Below are positions 33,573-41,583 of a stretch of 64,000 nucleotides of DNA, piece after piece. The position numbers and the translations under genes were made by a program. The stretch covers positions 3,146-67,145 of the forward strand of contig CAXTKD010000017.1 in assembly GCA_964244885.1 (NCBI GenBank), written 5' to 3'. The stretch comes from CAXTKD01 sp964244885 (lineage in GTDB: Bacteria > Pseudomonadota > Alphaproteobacteria > Sphingomonadales > Sphingomonadaceae). Numbering within the stretch: the stretch's first letter is position 1; every line of letters begins with the position of its first letter. The notes below the pieces were generated by a model that did no database searches, was not told where the DNA came from, and saw nothing but the letters and a program-made list of their open reading frames with translations.

Positions 33573-34850
33573 CTACAGCCCAGCGTTCAGATGCCGCGTC
33601 AGCGCAGCCCGCGCCGCGCGAGCCTCCGCCCACAGTGCGGGGTTGCCGAGATCGCCCGCCGCGATTCGCTCCGGCCAGTGCTCCTCCACCAGCCGGTGCA
33701 GCGCCTCCCATTTCGGCTCGTCCAGCAGGAAGCGCGGGTCGATCGCGGCGAGTGCGGCCTCGTCGACCGCGACGCGCAGGCGGAGGCAGGCGGGGCCGCC
33801 GCCGTTGCGCATCGATTCGCGGACACCGGCGACCTCGATCCGCTGGACCGGGCCGTTGCCGGCGGCGAGCTCCTGCAACCAGCGCCAGGCGGCGGCGCTG
33901 TCGCGCGTCTCGCCGGGGACGATCAGCGCCATGCCGCCTTCGGGGAGCGTCACGAGCTGCGAGTTGAACAGGTAGCAGCGCACCGCCTCCGCGAGGCTGA
34001 GGCGCGCGGCGGGGACTTCGAGGATCACCGCATCCGCGACGCCCGCCTCGATCGCCGTATAAAGCACCGCCTTGTCGGCGAAGGCCTGCTCGTGCGCGAA
34101 CAGGACGTGGGCGTTGGCGACCGCGACGACATCGTTGTGGAAGGCGCCGGCGGCGATCGCCTCGGCGCTCTGTTGCGCGAAGACCGTGCGCGCGGGGTCG
34201 AGGCCGTGGAGCCGCGCCACCGCCTCCGACGCGCGGCGGTCCTGTCGCGCCGGGAAGGGGCCGCCGGGCTCGCCGTAGACGAAGATCTCGATGCCGGGCG
34301 CACCGTGCGACGCGGCCATCCGCAGGTGGTTCGCGGCCCCCTCGTCGCCGAAGCGCGACGGGACGGCGGGATGGATCGCGAAGTGGCCGTGGTCGCCGAA
34401 GATCGTCCGGAGCGTCGCGGTCGTCTCGGGCGCCTCAATGCTCCGGTGCGCCATCGTCGACAGATTGGCGACGGTCAGGTGGCAGCGGCGGTCGGCGGTG
34501 TCGGGCGCGGGCGAGACGGTCGCGGCATTGGCGGTCCACATCGCGCTCGCCGACATCGCGCTGGCCAACAGCGCCGGATCGGCAGCATGGGCGGCGGCAC
34601 ACACCGCATCGTCGTCGCCCGCGAAGCCGAGGCCGCGCAGCCAGCCGACGGCGGGCCGGTCCTGCGGAGGCAGGAAGCCCTGCACCAGCCCCAGCTCCAT
34701 CATCCGCCGCATCTTGGCGAGGCCTTCGAGCGCCGCGGCGCGCGGCCGCGACTCGGCGCCGGCGTTGCCCGTCGCGGCGAGGTTGCCGAGCGACAGGCCG
34801 GCGTAATTATGCGTGGGGCCGACCAGCCCGTCGAAATTGACCTCGATCAT
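33573..34850 (-). CDS. astB: N-succinylarginine dihydrolase
   Basis: AstB hydrolyses N2-succinylarginine to succinylornithine, CO2 and ammonia, second step of the arginine succinyltransferase pathway; 425 residues. Motifs: EVNFDGLVGPTHNYAGLSLGN, the guanidino-pocket region WTANAATVSPAPDTADRR, HLTVANLSTMAHRSIEA, HPAVPSRFGDEGAANHLR, AFHNDVVAVANAHVLF and RESMRNGGGPACLRLRV. Start ATG 34850 overlaps the astA stop by four bases. Confidence 0.96.
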   Translation of the reverse strand: MIEVNFDGLVGPTHNYAGLSLGNLAATGNAGAESRPRAAALEGLAKMRRMMELGLVQGFLPPQDRPAVGWLRGLGFAGDDDAVCAAAHAADPALLASAMSASAMWTANAATVSPAPDTADRRCHLTVANLSTMAHRSIEAPETTATLRTIFGDHGHFAIHPAVPSRFGDEGAANHLRMAASHGAPGIEIFVYGEPGGPFPARQDRRASEAVARLHGLDPARTVFAQQSAEAIAAGAFHNDVVAVANAHVLFAHEQAFADKAVLYTAIEAGVADAVILEVPAARLSLAEAVRCYLFNSQLVTLPEGGMALIVPGETRDSAAAWRWLQELAAGNGPVQRIEVAGVRESMRNGGGPACLRLRVAVDEAALAAIDPRFLLDEPKWEALHRLVEEHWPERIAAGDLGNPALWAEARAARAALTRHLNAGL

Positions 34851-35863
34851 GACGCGACGTGCCGCACTTCGTCGCCGACCGCGACGCCGTGCGCCGCCGC
34901 CTCGGAGGCGGGGATCGCCAAGCCGCCGTCGAGCGCCGCATGCCCGGCCCAGGCGCGAAAGCCCGCGAGCCGGCCGTGGGCGAACAGCCGGCGCTCCATG
35001 TTCGACACATCGACGGCGAGGCGGGCGATGGCCTCGACCCGGCTGTCGCGCACTGTGCGGACGTTGTCGGTCCGCGCGCACATCGTCGGGCCGCCATCGA
35101 AGGGATCGACATAGCCGTCGAAGCCAAAGCCTTCGGCCTCCAGCATCCGCATCGCGGGAAGGCCCGAGTCATGCGGGCGGCCGATCACCTCGCGCGCCTC
35201 TTCCGGCAGCATCGAGACATAGATCGGGTGCTTGGGCATCAGGTCGCTGATGAACTGGCTGCCGTGGATCGAATTGAAGCGGTCGGCCTCCTGGAAGGGG
35301 ATGCCGAAGAAGCCCTCGCCCAAGCCTTGCCAGAACGGCGAGTCGCCCGCCCCGTCCAGCCAGCCGCGAAGCTCCGACAGGATGCGCGGGCCGAAGCGCG
35401 CGCGGTGCGACGCGACGAACAGGTAGCGCGAGCGCGCCATCAGCCGCCCGAGCCCACCGGTGCGAAGCTCCGGATGAAGGAACAGCGCGCCGACCTCGCT
35501 CGACCCGTCATGGTCGTTGACGAGGTGGAGGACGTGGCTGCTGACCGTCCGCCCGAGCGCCACCGAGGTCTGCGACACCTGGCTCAGGCGGTAGGAATAG
35601 AAGGGCGAGGTCGCGCCGACCTTGCTGAACAGCGCGCCGGTGCCGCCGATGCGGCCGGTCCCGGCCTCCTCGAGCAGCAGCATGTAGAGCTCGTCGTCCG
35701 GGCTGTCGTCGGTTCGCGCGAAAGCGTCCTCGCTGCGCTGGAGCCGCTCGGCAAGCGCGTCGCGGTCGGGCGGCAGGTTGGTGAAGCCGCCGCCGGTCAT
35801 CCCGGCGAGCTCGTAGAGCGCCTCGACATCGCCGGCGCCGCCCGGGCGGACGTGCCAGCTCAT
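34847..35863 (-). CDS. astA: Arginine N-succinyltransferase
   Basis: AstA transfers succinyl from succinyl-CoA to arginine, first step of the pathway; 338 residues from ATG 35863. It is a GNAT-fold enzyme: VRPGGAGDVEALYELAGMTGGGFTNLP, SFYSYR-type segment GATSPFYSYRLSQVSQ, EVGALFLHPELRTGGLGRLMARSRYLF cut as FLHPELRTGGLGRLMARS, and HPIYVSMLPEEAREVIGRPH. It overlaps both the M20 hydrolase (upstream) and astB. Confidence 0.95.
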   Translation of the reverse strand: MSWHVRPGGAGDVEALYELAGMTGGGFTNLPPDRDALAERLQRSEDAFARTDDSPDDELYMLLLEEAGTGRIGGTGALFSKVGATSPFYSYRLSQVSQTSVALGRTVSSHVLHLVNDHDGSSEVGALFLHPELRTGGLGRLMARSRYLFVASHRARFGPRILSELRGWLDGAGDSPFWQGLGEGFFGIPFQEADRFNSIHGSQFISDLMPKHPIYVSMLPEEAREVIGRPHDSGLPAMRMLEAEGFGFDGYVDPFDGGPTMCARTDNVRTVRDSRVEAIARLAVDVSNMERRLFAHGRLAGFRAWAGHAALDGGLAIPASEAAAHGVAVGDEVRHVAS

Positions 35864-37068
35864 GGCATGGCTCCCTGCGCGAGGCGCATCAGGACGAGCG
35901 CGGTCAGCCGAGCGCGCTCGACGAGGCTCGGGACGATCATGAACTCGTCCGCCGAATGGATGCTTCCGCCGCGCACCCCCATGGTGTCGACGACGGCCAA
36001 GCCCAGCGCCGCGATGTTGTTGCCGTCGCAGACGCCGCCGGTGTCGCGCCAGCCGATGGGCAGGCCCAGCGCGCCGCCGCAATCCCTGACGAGATCGAAC
36101 AGCCGCCGCTGGTTGGCGTCCATCGGCTTGGGCGGTCGTCCGAAGCCGCCGTGGAGGTGGATCGTCACCTCATGCTGCGCAGCAATGTCCGCAGCAATCG
36201 CCGCCATCGCGGCCTCCGCCTCCCGCTGGTCGGCGAGCGACGTCGGGCGGATGTTGAAGCGCAGCACGGCGCTGTCGGGCACGATGTTGTTCGGCCCGCC
36301 GCCGTCGATCTTGGCCGGATTGACGCTGAGGCCGGGACGGACCAGCGCCGCGAGCCTGAGCGCCAGATCGGCGGCGGCAAGCAGCGCGTTGCGGCCCTTC
36401 TCGGGCTCGCGCCCGGCGTGGGCGGCGCGGCCGGTGACGATAGCGGAGAAGTTGCCGCTGCCCTTGCGCCCGCCGGCGAGCGTGCCATCGGGCAGCGCCG
36501 GCTCGTAAGTGAGGCCGAGCTGGCACCTTCCCGCCGCCTCGGCGAGCAGCGGCGCCGAGCCGGGCGAGCCGACCTCCTCGTCGCTGTTGATGACGATCTC
36601 GTAGCCGAGCGCGCCCGCGAACGGGCTGGCCCCGAACGCCGTCAGCCCCGCGAGCATCACCGCGAGGCCGCCCTTCATGTCGGCGGTGCCGGGGCCGTTG
36701 ATGGTGTCGGCGTCGATCGCCCGCACCGCCTGGAACGGGTGGTCGGCGGCGAACACCGTGTCCATGTGGCCGGTGAGGAGAATGCGGCGCGCCGCGTCAG
36801 GACGGACGCTCAGGTGGAGGTTCCGCCCGTGCCGCACCGCGACTCGCTCGCCGTTCGCGGCGACGGCCTCGACGGCCACGGGATCGCGCGCCGCGACGGG
36901 GCCGAGCGTGGCGAAGGCGGCGGCCAGCGTCTCGGCCATGCGCGCCAGGCCGTCGAGATTACGGCTGCCGCTGTTGATCGCCGCCCAGCCCTCGACCTGC
37001 GCGAGCAGCGCCGGGCCCCGCGCGTCGAGCGGGGCGAGCGCGGCGGCTTCGGTGGGGCTGAGCGGCAT
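35860..37068 (-). CDS. M20-family metallohydrolase in the ast operon
   Basis: A 402-residue zinc amidohydrolase of the M20 (acetylornithine deacetylase/CPG2/DapE) type. Metal motifs: ILLTGHMDTVFAADHP (His, Asp), INGPGTADMKGGLAVML (bridging Asp), INSDEEVGSPGSAPLL (catalytic and metal Glu), LTYEPALPDGTLAGGRKGSG, and a late His in VRGGSIHSADEFMIV. It is translationally coupled to astA, with a four-base overlap. No astE is seen in the window, so cleavage of a succinylated intermediate is an attractive but unproven role. Confidence 0.88.
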   Translation of the reverse strand: MPLSPTEAAALAPLDARGPALLAQVEGWAAINSGSRNLDGLARMAETLAAAFATLGPVAARDPVAVEAVAANGERVAVRHGRNLHLSVRPDAARRILLTGHMDTVFAADHPFQAVRAIDADTINGPGTADMKGGLAVMLAGLTAFGASPFAGALGYEIVINSDEEVGSPGSAPLLAEAAGRCQLGLTYEPALPDGTLAGGRKGSGNFSAIVTGRAAHAGREPEKGRNALLAAADLALRLAALVRPGLSVNPAKIDGGGPNNIVPDSAVLRFNIRPTSLADQREAEAAMAAIAADIAAQHEVTIHLHGGFGRPPKPMDANQRRLFDLVRDCGGALGLPIGWRDTGGVCDGNNIAALGLAVVDTMGVRGGSIHSADEFMIVPSLVERARLTALVLMRLAQGAMP

Positions 37069-37120
37069 TGCCGGGTTCTAGTGCGGATGCGCGCGGGGGT
37101 GAACCCCGGCCCCGCTCTAC

Positions 37121-38236
37121 CTAATCGCCGAAGAAGCGCGCGACGACGCGCTCGTAGATGTCCGCCAGCCGTTCGATATCCGCTACCGACACCGCCTCGT
37201 CGACCTGGTGCATCGTCGCGCCGGGCAGGCCGAACTCGACGACCGGGCACATGCGGCGGATGAAGCGGGCGTCGGAGGTGCCGCCGGTGGTCGAACGGTC
37301 GGGGTCGAGGCCGGTGACGTCGCGGATCGCGGCGGCGACGGTGTCGATCAGGTCACCGGGCGGGGTGACAAAGGACTCGCCGGAGATCCTGACGAGCGCG
37401 GTCGCGCCCTCCTCGGCGGCGAGCCGTTCGATCCAGGCTTTCAGGTCCGCGCCCTTGTGGAGGTCGTTGAAGCGGATGTTGAGGCGGGCGCGCGCCTCCG
37501 AAGGAATGATGTTGGTCGCGGGATTGCCGACCGCGATGTCGGTGACTTCGAGGTTGGAGGCGTCGAAGAAGGCGGAGCCGCTGTCGAGCACCCGGTCCTG
37601 CAGCTTCGCGAGCAGGCGGATGAGGCGGGGAATCGGGTTGTCGGCGCGCGCCGGGTAGGCGACATGGCCCTGCTTGCCGGCGACCGCCAGCCAGGCGTTC
37701 AAGGAGCCGCGCCGTCCGACCTTGAGCATATCGCCCAGCCTGGACGCGCTGGTCGGCTCGCCGACCAGGCAGGCGTCGGGCTTGTGGCCGTGGGCGTCCA
37801 TCCAGTCGAGGAGCGCCGCGGTGCCCCAGGTCGCGGGGCCTTCCTCGTCGCCGGTGATGATGAAGCTGATCGTGCCGTCCGGATGGCGCCGCGACACCGC
37901 GGCGACAAAGGCGGCGATCGCGCCCTTCATGTCGGCGGCGCCGCGGCCGACGAGCAGGCCGCCGTCGATCGTGCCGGCGAAGGGCTGATGCGTCCAGCCG
38001 TCGCCGACCGGCACGACATCGGTGTGGCCGGCGAAGGCGAGGTGCCGGCCGCCCGTGCCGCGCACCGCGAACAGATTGTCGATCGGCCCGTCGGGCGGCT
38101 CGCCGAAGGTCAGGCGGTGCGTCGTGAAGCCGAGGCCCTTCAGCGCCGAGTCGAGCACGCCGAGCGCGCCGGCGTCGGCGGGGGTGACGCTCGGGCAGCG
38201 GATGAGGTCTTGCGCGAGGGCGACGGGGTCGATCAC
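37121..38236 (-). CDS. dapE: Succinyl-diaminopimelate desuccinylase
   Basis: DapE removes succinate from N-succinyl-LL-diaminopimelate in lysine and peptidoglycan synthesis; 371 residues. It is the standard dinuclear zinc M20 form: LAFAGHTDVVPVGDGWTHQPF, LVGRGAADMKGAIAAFVAAV, FIITGDEEGPATWGTAALLDW, CLVGEPTSASRLGDMLKVGRRGS cut as CLVGEPTSASRLGDML, and ATMHQVDEAVSVADIERL with the last His ligand. It is the closest match to true DapE in the window; the M20 hydrolase at 35860 is a separate subfamily. It is followed on the same strand by that hydrolase 52 bases later. Confidence 0.95.
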   Translation of the reverse strand: MIDPVALAQDLIRCPSVTPADAGALGVLDSALKGLGFTTHRLTFGEPPDGPIDNLFAVRGTGGRHLAFAGHTDVVPVGDGWTHQPFAGTIDGGLLVGRGAADMKGAIAAFVAAVSRRHPDGTISFIITGDEEGPATWGTAALLDWMDAHGHKPDACLVGEPTSASRLGDMLKVGRRGSLNAWLAVAGKQGHVAYPARADNPIPRLIRLLAKLQDRVLDSGSAFFDASNLEVTDIAVGNPATNIIPSEARARLNIRFNDLHKGADLKAWIERLAAEEGATALVRISGESFVTPPGDLIDTVAAAIRDVTGLDPDRSTTGGTSDARFIRRMCPVVEFGLPGATMHQVDEAVSVADIERLADIYERVVARFFGD

Positions 38237-38267
38237 CCGACCTCCCTAGCCGCCCCGTGGGCACAGC

Positions 38268-38302
38268 AAAAGGGGCGCGGCGCCCCCCGGCGCCGCGCCC
38301 CT
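38268..38302 (-). terminator. Intrinsic terminator of the lectin-like gene
   Basis: A perfect 14-base-pair stem (38271-38284 with 38289-38302) around a CCCC/GGGG loop is followed on the minus strand by TTTT. It lies just after the stop of the PEP-CTERM gene and before the dapE start. Confidence 0.8.
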
Positions 38303-38320
38303 CGGGCGTTGGTCCGCTGT

Positions 38321-38890
38321 TCAGCGCTTGCGGCGCGCGAAGGCGATCGAGGCGATGCCGAGACCGAGCAGGCCGATCATGCCGGGCTCGGGCACGTCCT
38401 CGGCCGGCGCTTCGTTATATTCGACGAAATAGCCGCGCGCTGCGTAGTCCGGAAGGTCGTTCCAGTTGCCGCCCTGATAATGAGCGTAGTCCTCGCCGCC
38501 CGAATTGTTGGGCTCGCCGCCGTTCCACGACGAATAGGTGACGGTGACGCCGCCCAGCCAGAAGGTGGTGCCCGCCTCGGGGCCGCCGACCCAGCGCCAG
38601 TCGCCCTCGTGGCCGGCGTCCGACGCGCCGATCCAGCCGTCATTGGCGAGCGTGCCGATGAAGGCGTTCTCGTCGCTGCTGGTGATCGTCGCGAGATAGC
38701 CGCCGAGAGTGTTGCTGCCGTCGAAATAGGTCGAGGCGGTGGCGGCGGCGTTGGCATTGGTCCAGCTCTCGCCGGTGCCGATGAACTCGTACCAATGGTT
38801 GTTGGCGCCCGAGCCGGTGGTCCACTGGATCGGAGCGGCCTGCGCGGCGCCGGAAGCGAGCAGCGCGGCGGCGAGGATCAGTGTCTTCAT
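38321..38890 (-). CDS. C-type-lectin-domain protein with PEP-CTERM sorting signal
   Basis: A 189-residue exported protein. It has a signal peptide (KTLILAAALLASGAAQA), then a C-type lectin fold: NHWYEFIGTGESWTNANAAA, GYLATITSSDENAFIG, WIGASDAGHEGDWRWVGG, SSWNGGEPNN (the EPN sugar/calcium motif) and GGNWNDLPD (WND motif). The C-terminus is a PEP-CTERM tail, VPEPGMIGLLGLGIASIAFARRKR, recognised by exosortase for processing. A sigma-54-like site at 38929-38945 and the terminator at 38268-38302 make it a monocistronic unit. It may bind exopolysaccharide at the surface; the exosortase is not in the window. Confidence 0.92.
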   Translation of the reverse strand: MKTLILAAALLASGAAQAAPIQWTTGSGANNHWYEFIGTGESWTNANAAATASTYFDGSNTLGGYLATITSSDENAFIGTLANDGWIGASDAGHEGDWRWVGGPEAGTTFWLGGVTVTYSSWNGGEPNNSGGEDYAHYQGGNWNDLPDYAARGYFVEYNEAPAEDVPEPGMIGLLGLGIASIAFARRKR

Positions 38891-38928
38891 CGTGTCGTCC
38901 TTCGAAATTCGATTTGCCGCGATACCAA

Positions 38929-38945
38929 AGCAAGAGCCGTTCCAA
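38929..38945 (-). promoter_or_regulatory. Sigma-54 (RpoN) -24/-12 promoter
   Basis: On the minus strand TTGGAACGGCTCTTGCT matches the RpoN consensus YTGGCACGRNNNTTGCW with one mismatch (A for C). The invariant GG and GC are ten bases apart. The predicted start of transcription is near 38918, leaving a leader of about 28 bases with an AAGGA site before ATG 38890. PEP-CTERM genes are known in other bacteria to be controlled by RpoN with PrsK/PrsR. Confidence 0.65.
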
Positions 38946-39046
38946 ATCAGAGGAATCGGCGGATTTCCCTGCTCCCAGAGGCTCCGGATGGCCTGCCGCT
39001 GCCCGAAATTGTAAAATCTCCCGACTCGCCCGAAGGATCAGCCGCG

Positions 39047-39499
39047 ATGCCCAAGATCGATCTCGACGCCATCCCGTTCGTCAGCCGCACCGGCTACCCG
39101 CCGCCGCTCGACCGGGCGGTGGCGGGGCGCGCCTACCGGCGGCTGGCGAGGCCGGGCGGGCTGACGCAGTTCGGAGTCAACATCGCGCGGCTGGCGCCCG
39201 GCGCCTGGTCGAGCCAGCGGCACTGGCATTCGAAGGAGGACGAGTTCGTCGTCATGCTGTCGGGCGAGGCGGTGCTGGTGACCGACGGGGGCGAGGAGCC
39301 GATGCGAGCCGGGGACTGCGCGGCCTTTCCGGCGGGACTCGCCGACGCGCACGTGCTGATCAACCGCTCACAAGCCGAAGCCACCTTCCTCGTCGTCGGC
39401 ACCGATATCGCCGACGACTGCTGCAGCTATCCCGACGTCGACCTGCACCTGCCGCGCAACGACGGGCCGTTCACCGACAAGGCGGGCGTGCCCTATTAG
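39047..39499 (+). CDS. Cupin-domain protein
   Basis: A 150-residue single-domain cupin. ATG 39047 follows GAAGGA. The two cupin motifs are visible: RHWHSKEDEFVVMLSGEAVLVTDGG cut as RHWHSKEDEFVVMLSGEAVL (His, His, Glu ligands) and AGDCAAFPAGLADAHVLIN (second His). LSGEAVLVTDGGEEPMRAGD is the usual linker. Small cupins of this kind bind a divalent metal and are often annotated as acting on sugars or as stress proteins; no specific reaction can be assigned. It is divergent from the lectin gene and its stop overlaps the convergent DUF2306 gene by four bases. Confidence 0.85.
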   Translation: MPKIDLDAIPFVSRTGYPPPLDRAVAGRAYRRLARPGGLTQFGVNIARLAPGAWSSQRHWHSKEDEFVVMLSGEAVLVTDGGEEPMRAGDCAAFPAGLADAHVLINRSQAEATFLVVGTDIADDCCSYPDVDLHLPRNDGPFTDKAGVPY

Positions 39500-39999
39500 C
39501 CGAACAGCCAGTGCCCGAGCAGGCGCTGCGGCAGGAAGGTGAAGAAGCCGGCGAGGATCAGGCCGCCGAGCATCAGCGCGAGCACCGCGCGGCGGTGCCG
39601 CTCGACCTGGTGGCTGCGCGCCCACCAGACGATTCGCGGGATGCTGACCAGGGTCAGCAGCGAGAACAGGTGGATGAAGCTGAAGTGGCCGGGATGGCTG
39701 ATCCGCACCCACCAGGTCGACACGGCGGTGCCGACCATCAGCAGCGCGAAGCTCCAGCCGAGCGCGCGGTGGAGCGGCAGGCCCTTGGGGCGCAACAGGA
39801 CGAACGAGCCGATCGCCAGCGCCGGGATGACGGTGGCGAGGTGGATGAGGACAGCGACAGGCAGGCGCGGCACCAGCGCCCCGCCCCGCGCCAGCGCGAC
39901 GAGGCCGAGCGCGAGGACGATGAGGCAGAGGCTCGCGACGATCTTCTCCCCGGCGCGCAAGGCGTGGAGCGATGCGCGCCGGGCGGCGGCGTCAGTCAC
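39496..39999 (-). CDS. DUF2306-type four-helix membrane protein
   Basis: A 167-residue inner-membrane protein with four predicted helices: IVASLCLIVLALGLVALARG, VAVLIHLATVIPALAIGSFVLL, LGWSFALLMVGTAVSTWWV, and FSLLTLVSIPRIVWWA, followed by a last hydrophobic stretch LALMLGGLILAGFFTFLP. KGLPLHRALGW and HQVERHRRAV loops with histidines fit DUF2306. Function unknown. It is third in an operon with dapD and the nucleotidase, overlapping dapD by eight bases. Confidence 0.8.
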   Translation of the reverse strand: MTDAAARRASLHALRAGEKIVASLCLIVLALGLVALARGGALVPRLPVAVLIHLATVIPALAIGSFVLLRPKGLPLHRALGWSFALLMVGTAVSTWWVRISHPGHFSFIHLFSLLTLVSIPRIVWWARSHQVERHRRAVLALMLGGLILAGFFTFLPQRLLGHWLFG

Positions 40000-40795
40000 G
40001 CAGCAGCTCGTTGATCCCGGTCTTCGAGCGGGTCTGCGCGTCGACTCGCTTGACGATCACCGCGCAGTAGAGTCCGGGCCCGCCATCCCTGCCGGGCAGC
40101 GTGCCGGGTACGACGACGGCGTAGCTCGGCACCCGGCCGACGAACACCTCGCCCGACGCGCGGTCGACGATCTTGGTCGACGCGCCGAGGTAGACGCCCA
40201 TCGACAGCACCGCGCCCTCCTCGACGATGACGCCTTCCGCGACTTCGGAGCGCGCGCCGATGAAGCAATTGTCCTCGATCACCACCGGATTGGCCTGAAG
40301 CGGCTCGAGCACCCCGCCGATGCCGACGCCGCCAGACAGGTGGACGTTCCTACCGATCTGCGCGCAGCTTCCCACCGTCGTCCAGGTGTCGACCATCGTG
40401 CCCTCGCCGACCCGCGCGCCGATGTTGACGAAGCTCGGCATCAGCACCGCCCCCGGCGCGATATAGGCGCCGCGGCGGACGATGCTGCCGGGAACGGCGC
40501 GAAAAGCCGCCTCGCGGAAGCGGTTGTCGCCCCAGCCCTCGGTCTTCAGGGGCACCTTGTCCCACGCCCCGCCCGCCATCGGGGCGTTGTCGTTGAGCCG
40601 GAACGACAGCAGGACCGCCTTCTTCAGCCACTGGTGGACAGTCCAGTCGCCGTCGACCTTCTCCGCGACGCGAAGGCTGCCGTCATCGAGTCCGGCCAGC
40701 GCCTGCTCGACCGCGTCGCGGAGCTCGCCCCCGGTGGCGGGCGAAACCTCGGTCCGCGCCTCCCATCCCGCCTCGATGACCCGTTCGATGCTCAT
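39992..40795 (-). CDS. dapD: Tetrahydrodipicolinate N-succinyltransferase
   Basis: DapD uses succinyl-CoA to succinylate tetrahydrodipicolinate in lysine/DAP synthesis; 267 residues. Left-handed beta-helix hexapeptides are evident: VRRGAYIAPGAVLMPSFVNIGARVGEGTMVDTW cut as RRGAYIAPGAVLMPSFVN and GARVGEGTMVDTWTTVGSC, then GIGGVLEPLQANPVVIEDN and ARSEVAEGVIVEEGAVLSMG. The N-terminal part (AGLDDGSLRVAEKVDGDWTVHQWLKKAVLLSFRL) is typical. It overlaps the nucleotidase by four bases and pairs logically with dapE at 37121. Confidence 0.97.
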   Translation of the reverse strand: MSIERVIEAGWEARTEVSPATGGELRDAVEQALAGLDDGSLRVAEKVDGDWTVHQWLKKAVLLSFRLNDNAPMAGGAWDKVPLKTEGWGDNRFREAAFRAVPGSIVRRGAYIAPGAVLMPSFVNIGARVGEGTMVDTWTTVGSCAQIGRNVHLSGGVGIGGVLEPLQANPVVIEDNCFIGARSEVAEGVIVEEGAVLSMGVYLGASTKIVDRASGEVFVGRVPSYAVVVPGTLPGRDGGPGLYCAVIVKRVDAQTRSKTGINELLRD

Positions 40796-41460
40796 GCCGC
40801 CAGCTCCCTGAATAAAGTGTCGAGCCAGCGGCCGACATCGTCGATCTCGATATCGATATAATCGGCGGAGGCTTCGTGGCTACCGCGTTCCGAGCCGTTG
40901 TTGACCCAGACCGTCGTCATGCCGAGCGCCTTCGCCGGTTTCAGGTTGCGCGCCATGTCCTCGACGAACAGAGCGCGGCGCGGGTCGATGGCCCAGGCGT
41001 CCAGCATGCCCTGATAGGCCCGGACGTCGGGCTTCGGCACATAGGCGCAGGCGTGGATGTCGTGAATGCCCTCGAACGCCTCGCCGAGGCCGAGCGCGTC
41101 GAGCACCCGGCCGGCGTAGCTGGCGTCGCCGTTGGTGAACACCAGCTTGCGGCCGGGCAACCGCGCGATGCCCTCGATGACCCGCCGGTCGTGCGACAGC
41201 ACCGAAGTGTCGATGTCGTGGACGAAGTCGAGAAAGTGGCTCGGCTCGACTCCATGCGCGTCCATCAGGCCGCGCAGCGTCGTGCCGTGCTCGTGGAAAT
41301 ATTGCTTCTGAATGCGCCGGGCCTCGACCGGATCGACCGAGAGCAGGCGTGCGACATAATCGCTCATCCGGACGTCGATCTGACCAAACAGGTCGCAGAC
41401 CGGCGGGTACAGCGTGTTGTCGAGATCGAAGATCCACGCGTCGATGTGGGACAGGGCCAT
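40792..41460 (-). CDS. Pyrimidine 5'-nucleotidase-like HAD phosphatase
   Basis: A 222-residue HAD hydrolase. Motif I is WIFDLDNTLYPPVCDLF (nucleophile Asp), motif II is KLVFTNGDASYAGRVL, motif III includes KPDVRAYQGML, and motif IV is ALFVEDMARNLKPAKALGMTTVWVNNG cut as LFVEDMARNLKPAKALG. The helical cap begins FGQIDVRMSDYVARLLSVD. The DLDNTLYP form is that of pyrimidine 5'-nucleotidases (SDT1/PhnN-type annotation), which remove UMP or CMP phosphate. It leads the dapD operon. Confidence 0.9.
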   Translation of the reverse strand: MALSHIDAWIFDLDNTLYPPVCDLFGQIDVRMSDYVARLLSVDPVEARRIQKQYFHEHGTTLRGLMDAHGVEPSHFLDFVHDIDTSVLSHDRRVIEGIARLPGRKLVFTNGDASYAGRVLDALGLGEAFEGIHDIHACAYVPKPDVRAYQGMLDAWAIDPRRALFVEDMARNLKPAKALGMTTVWVNNGSERGSHEASADYIDIEIDDVGRWLDTLFRELAA

Positions 41461-41583
41461 GGCGGGCGGGGCTATAGACCAGCCTAGTCGCGAATTGAAA
41501 TCCGTCGCGGGCGCGCAACGGTTCAGCTTGCGTTATGGGAAAGCCTTCATAGTGTTGACGGGACCGTCAAGGGGGTTGCGTTG

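Noticed and set aside
37208..39499. A 763-codon plus-strand open frame across dapE and the lectin gene
   Set aside because: Only the final 150 codons form a real protein (cupin). The remainder is antisense to dapE and the lectin gene and has biased composition.
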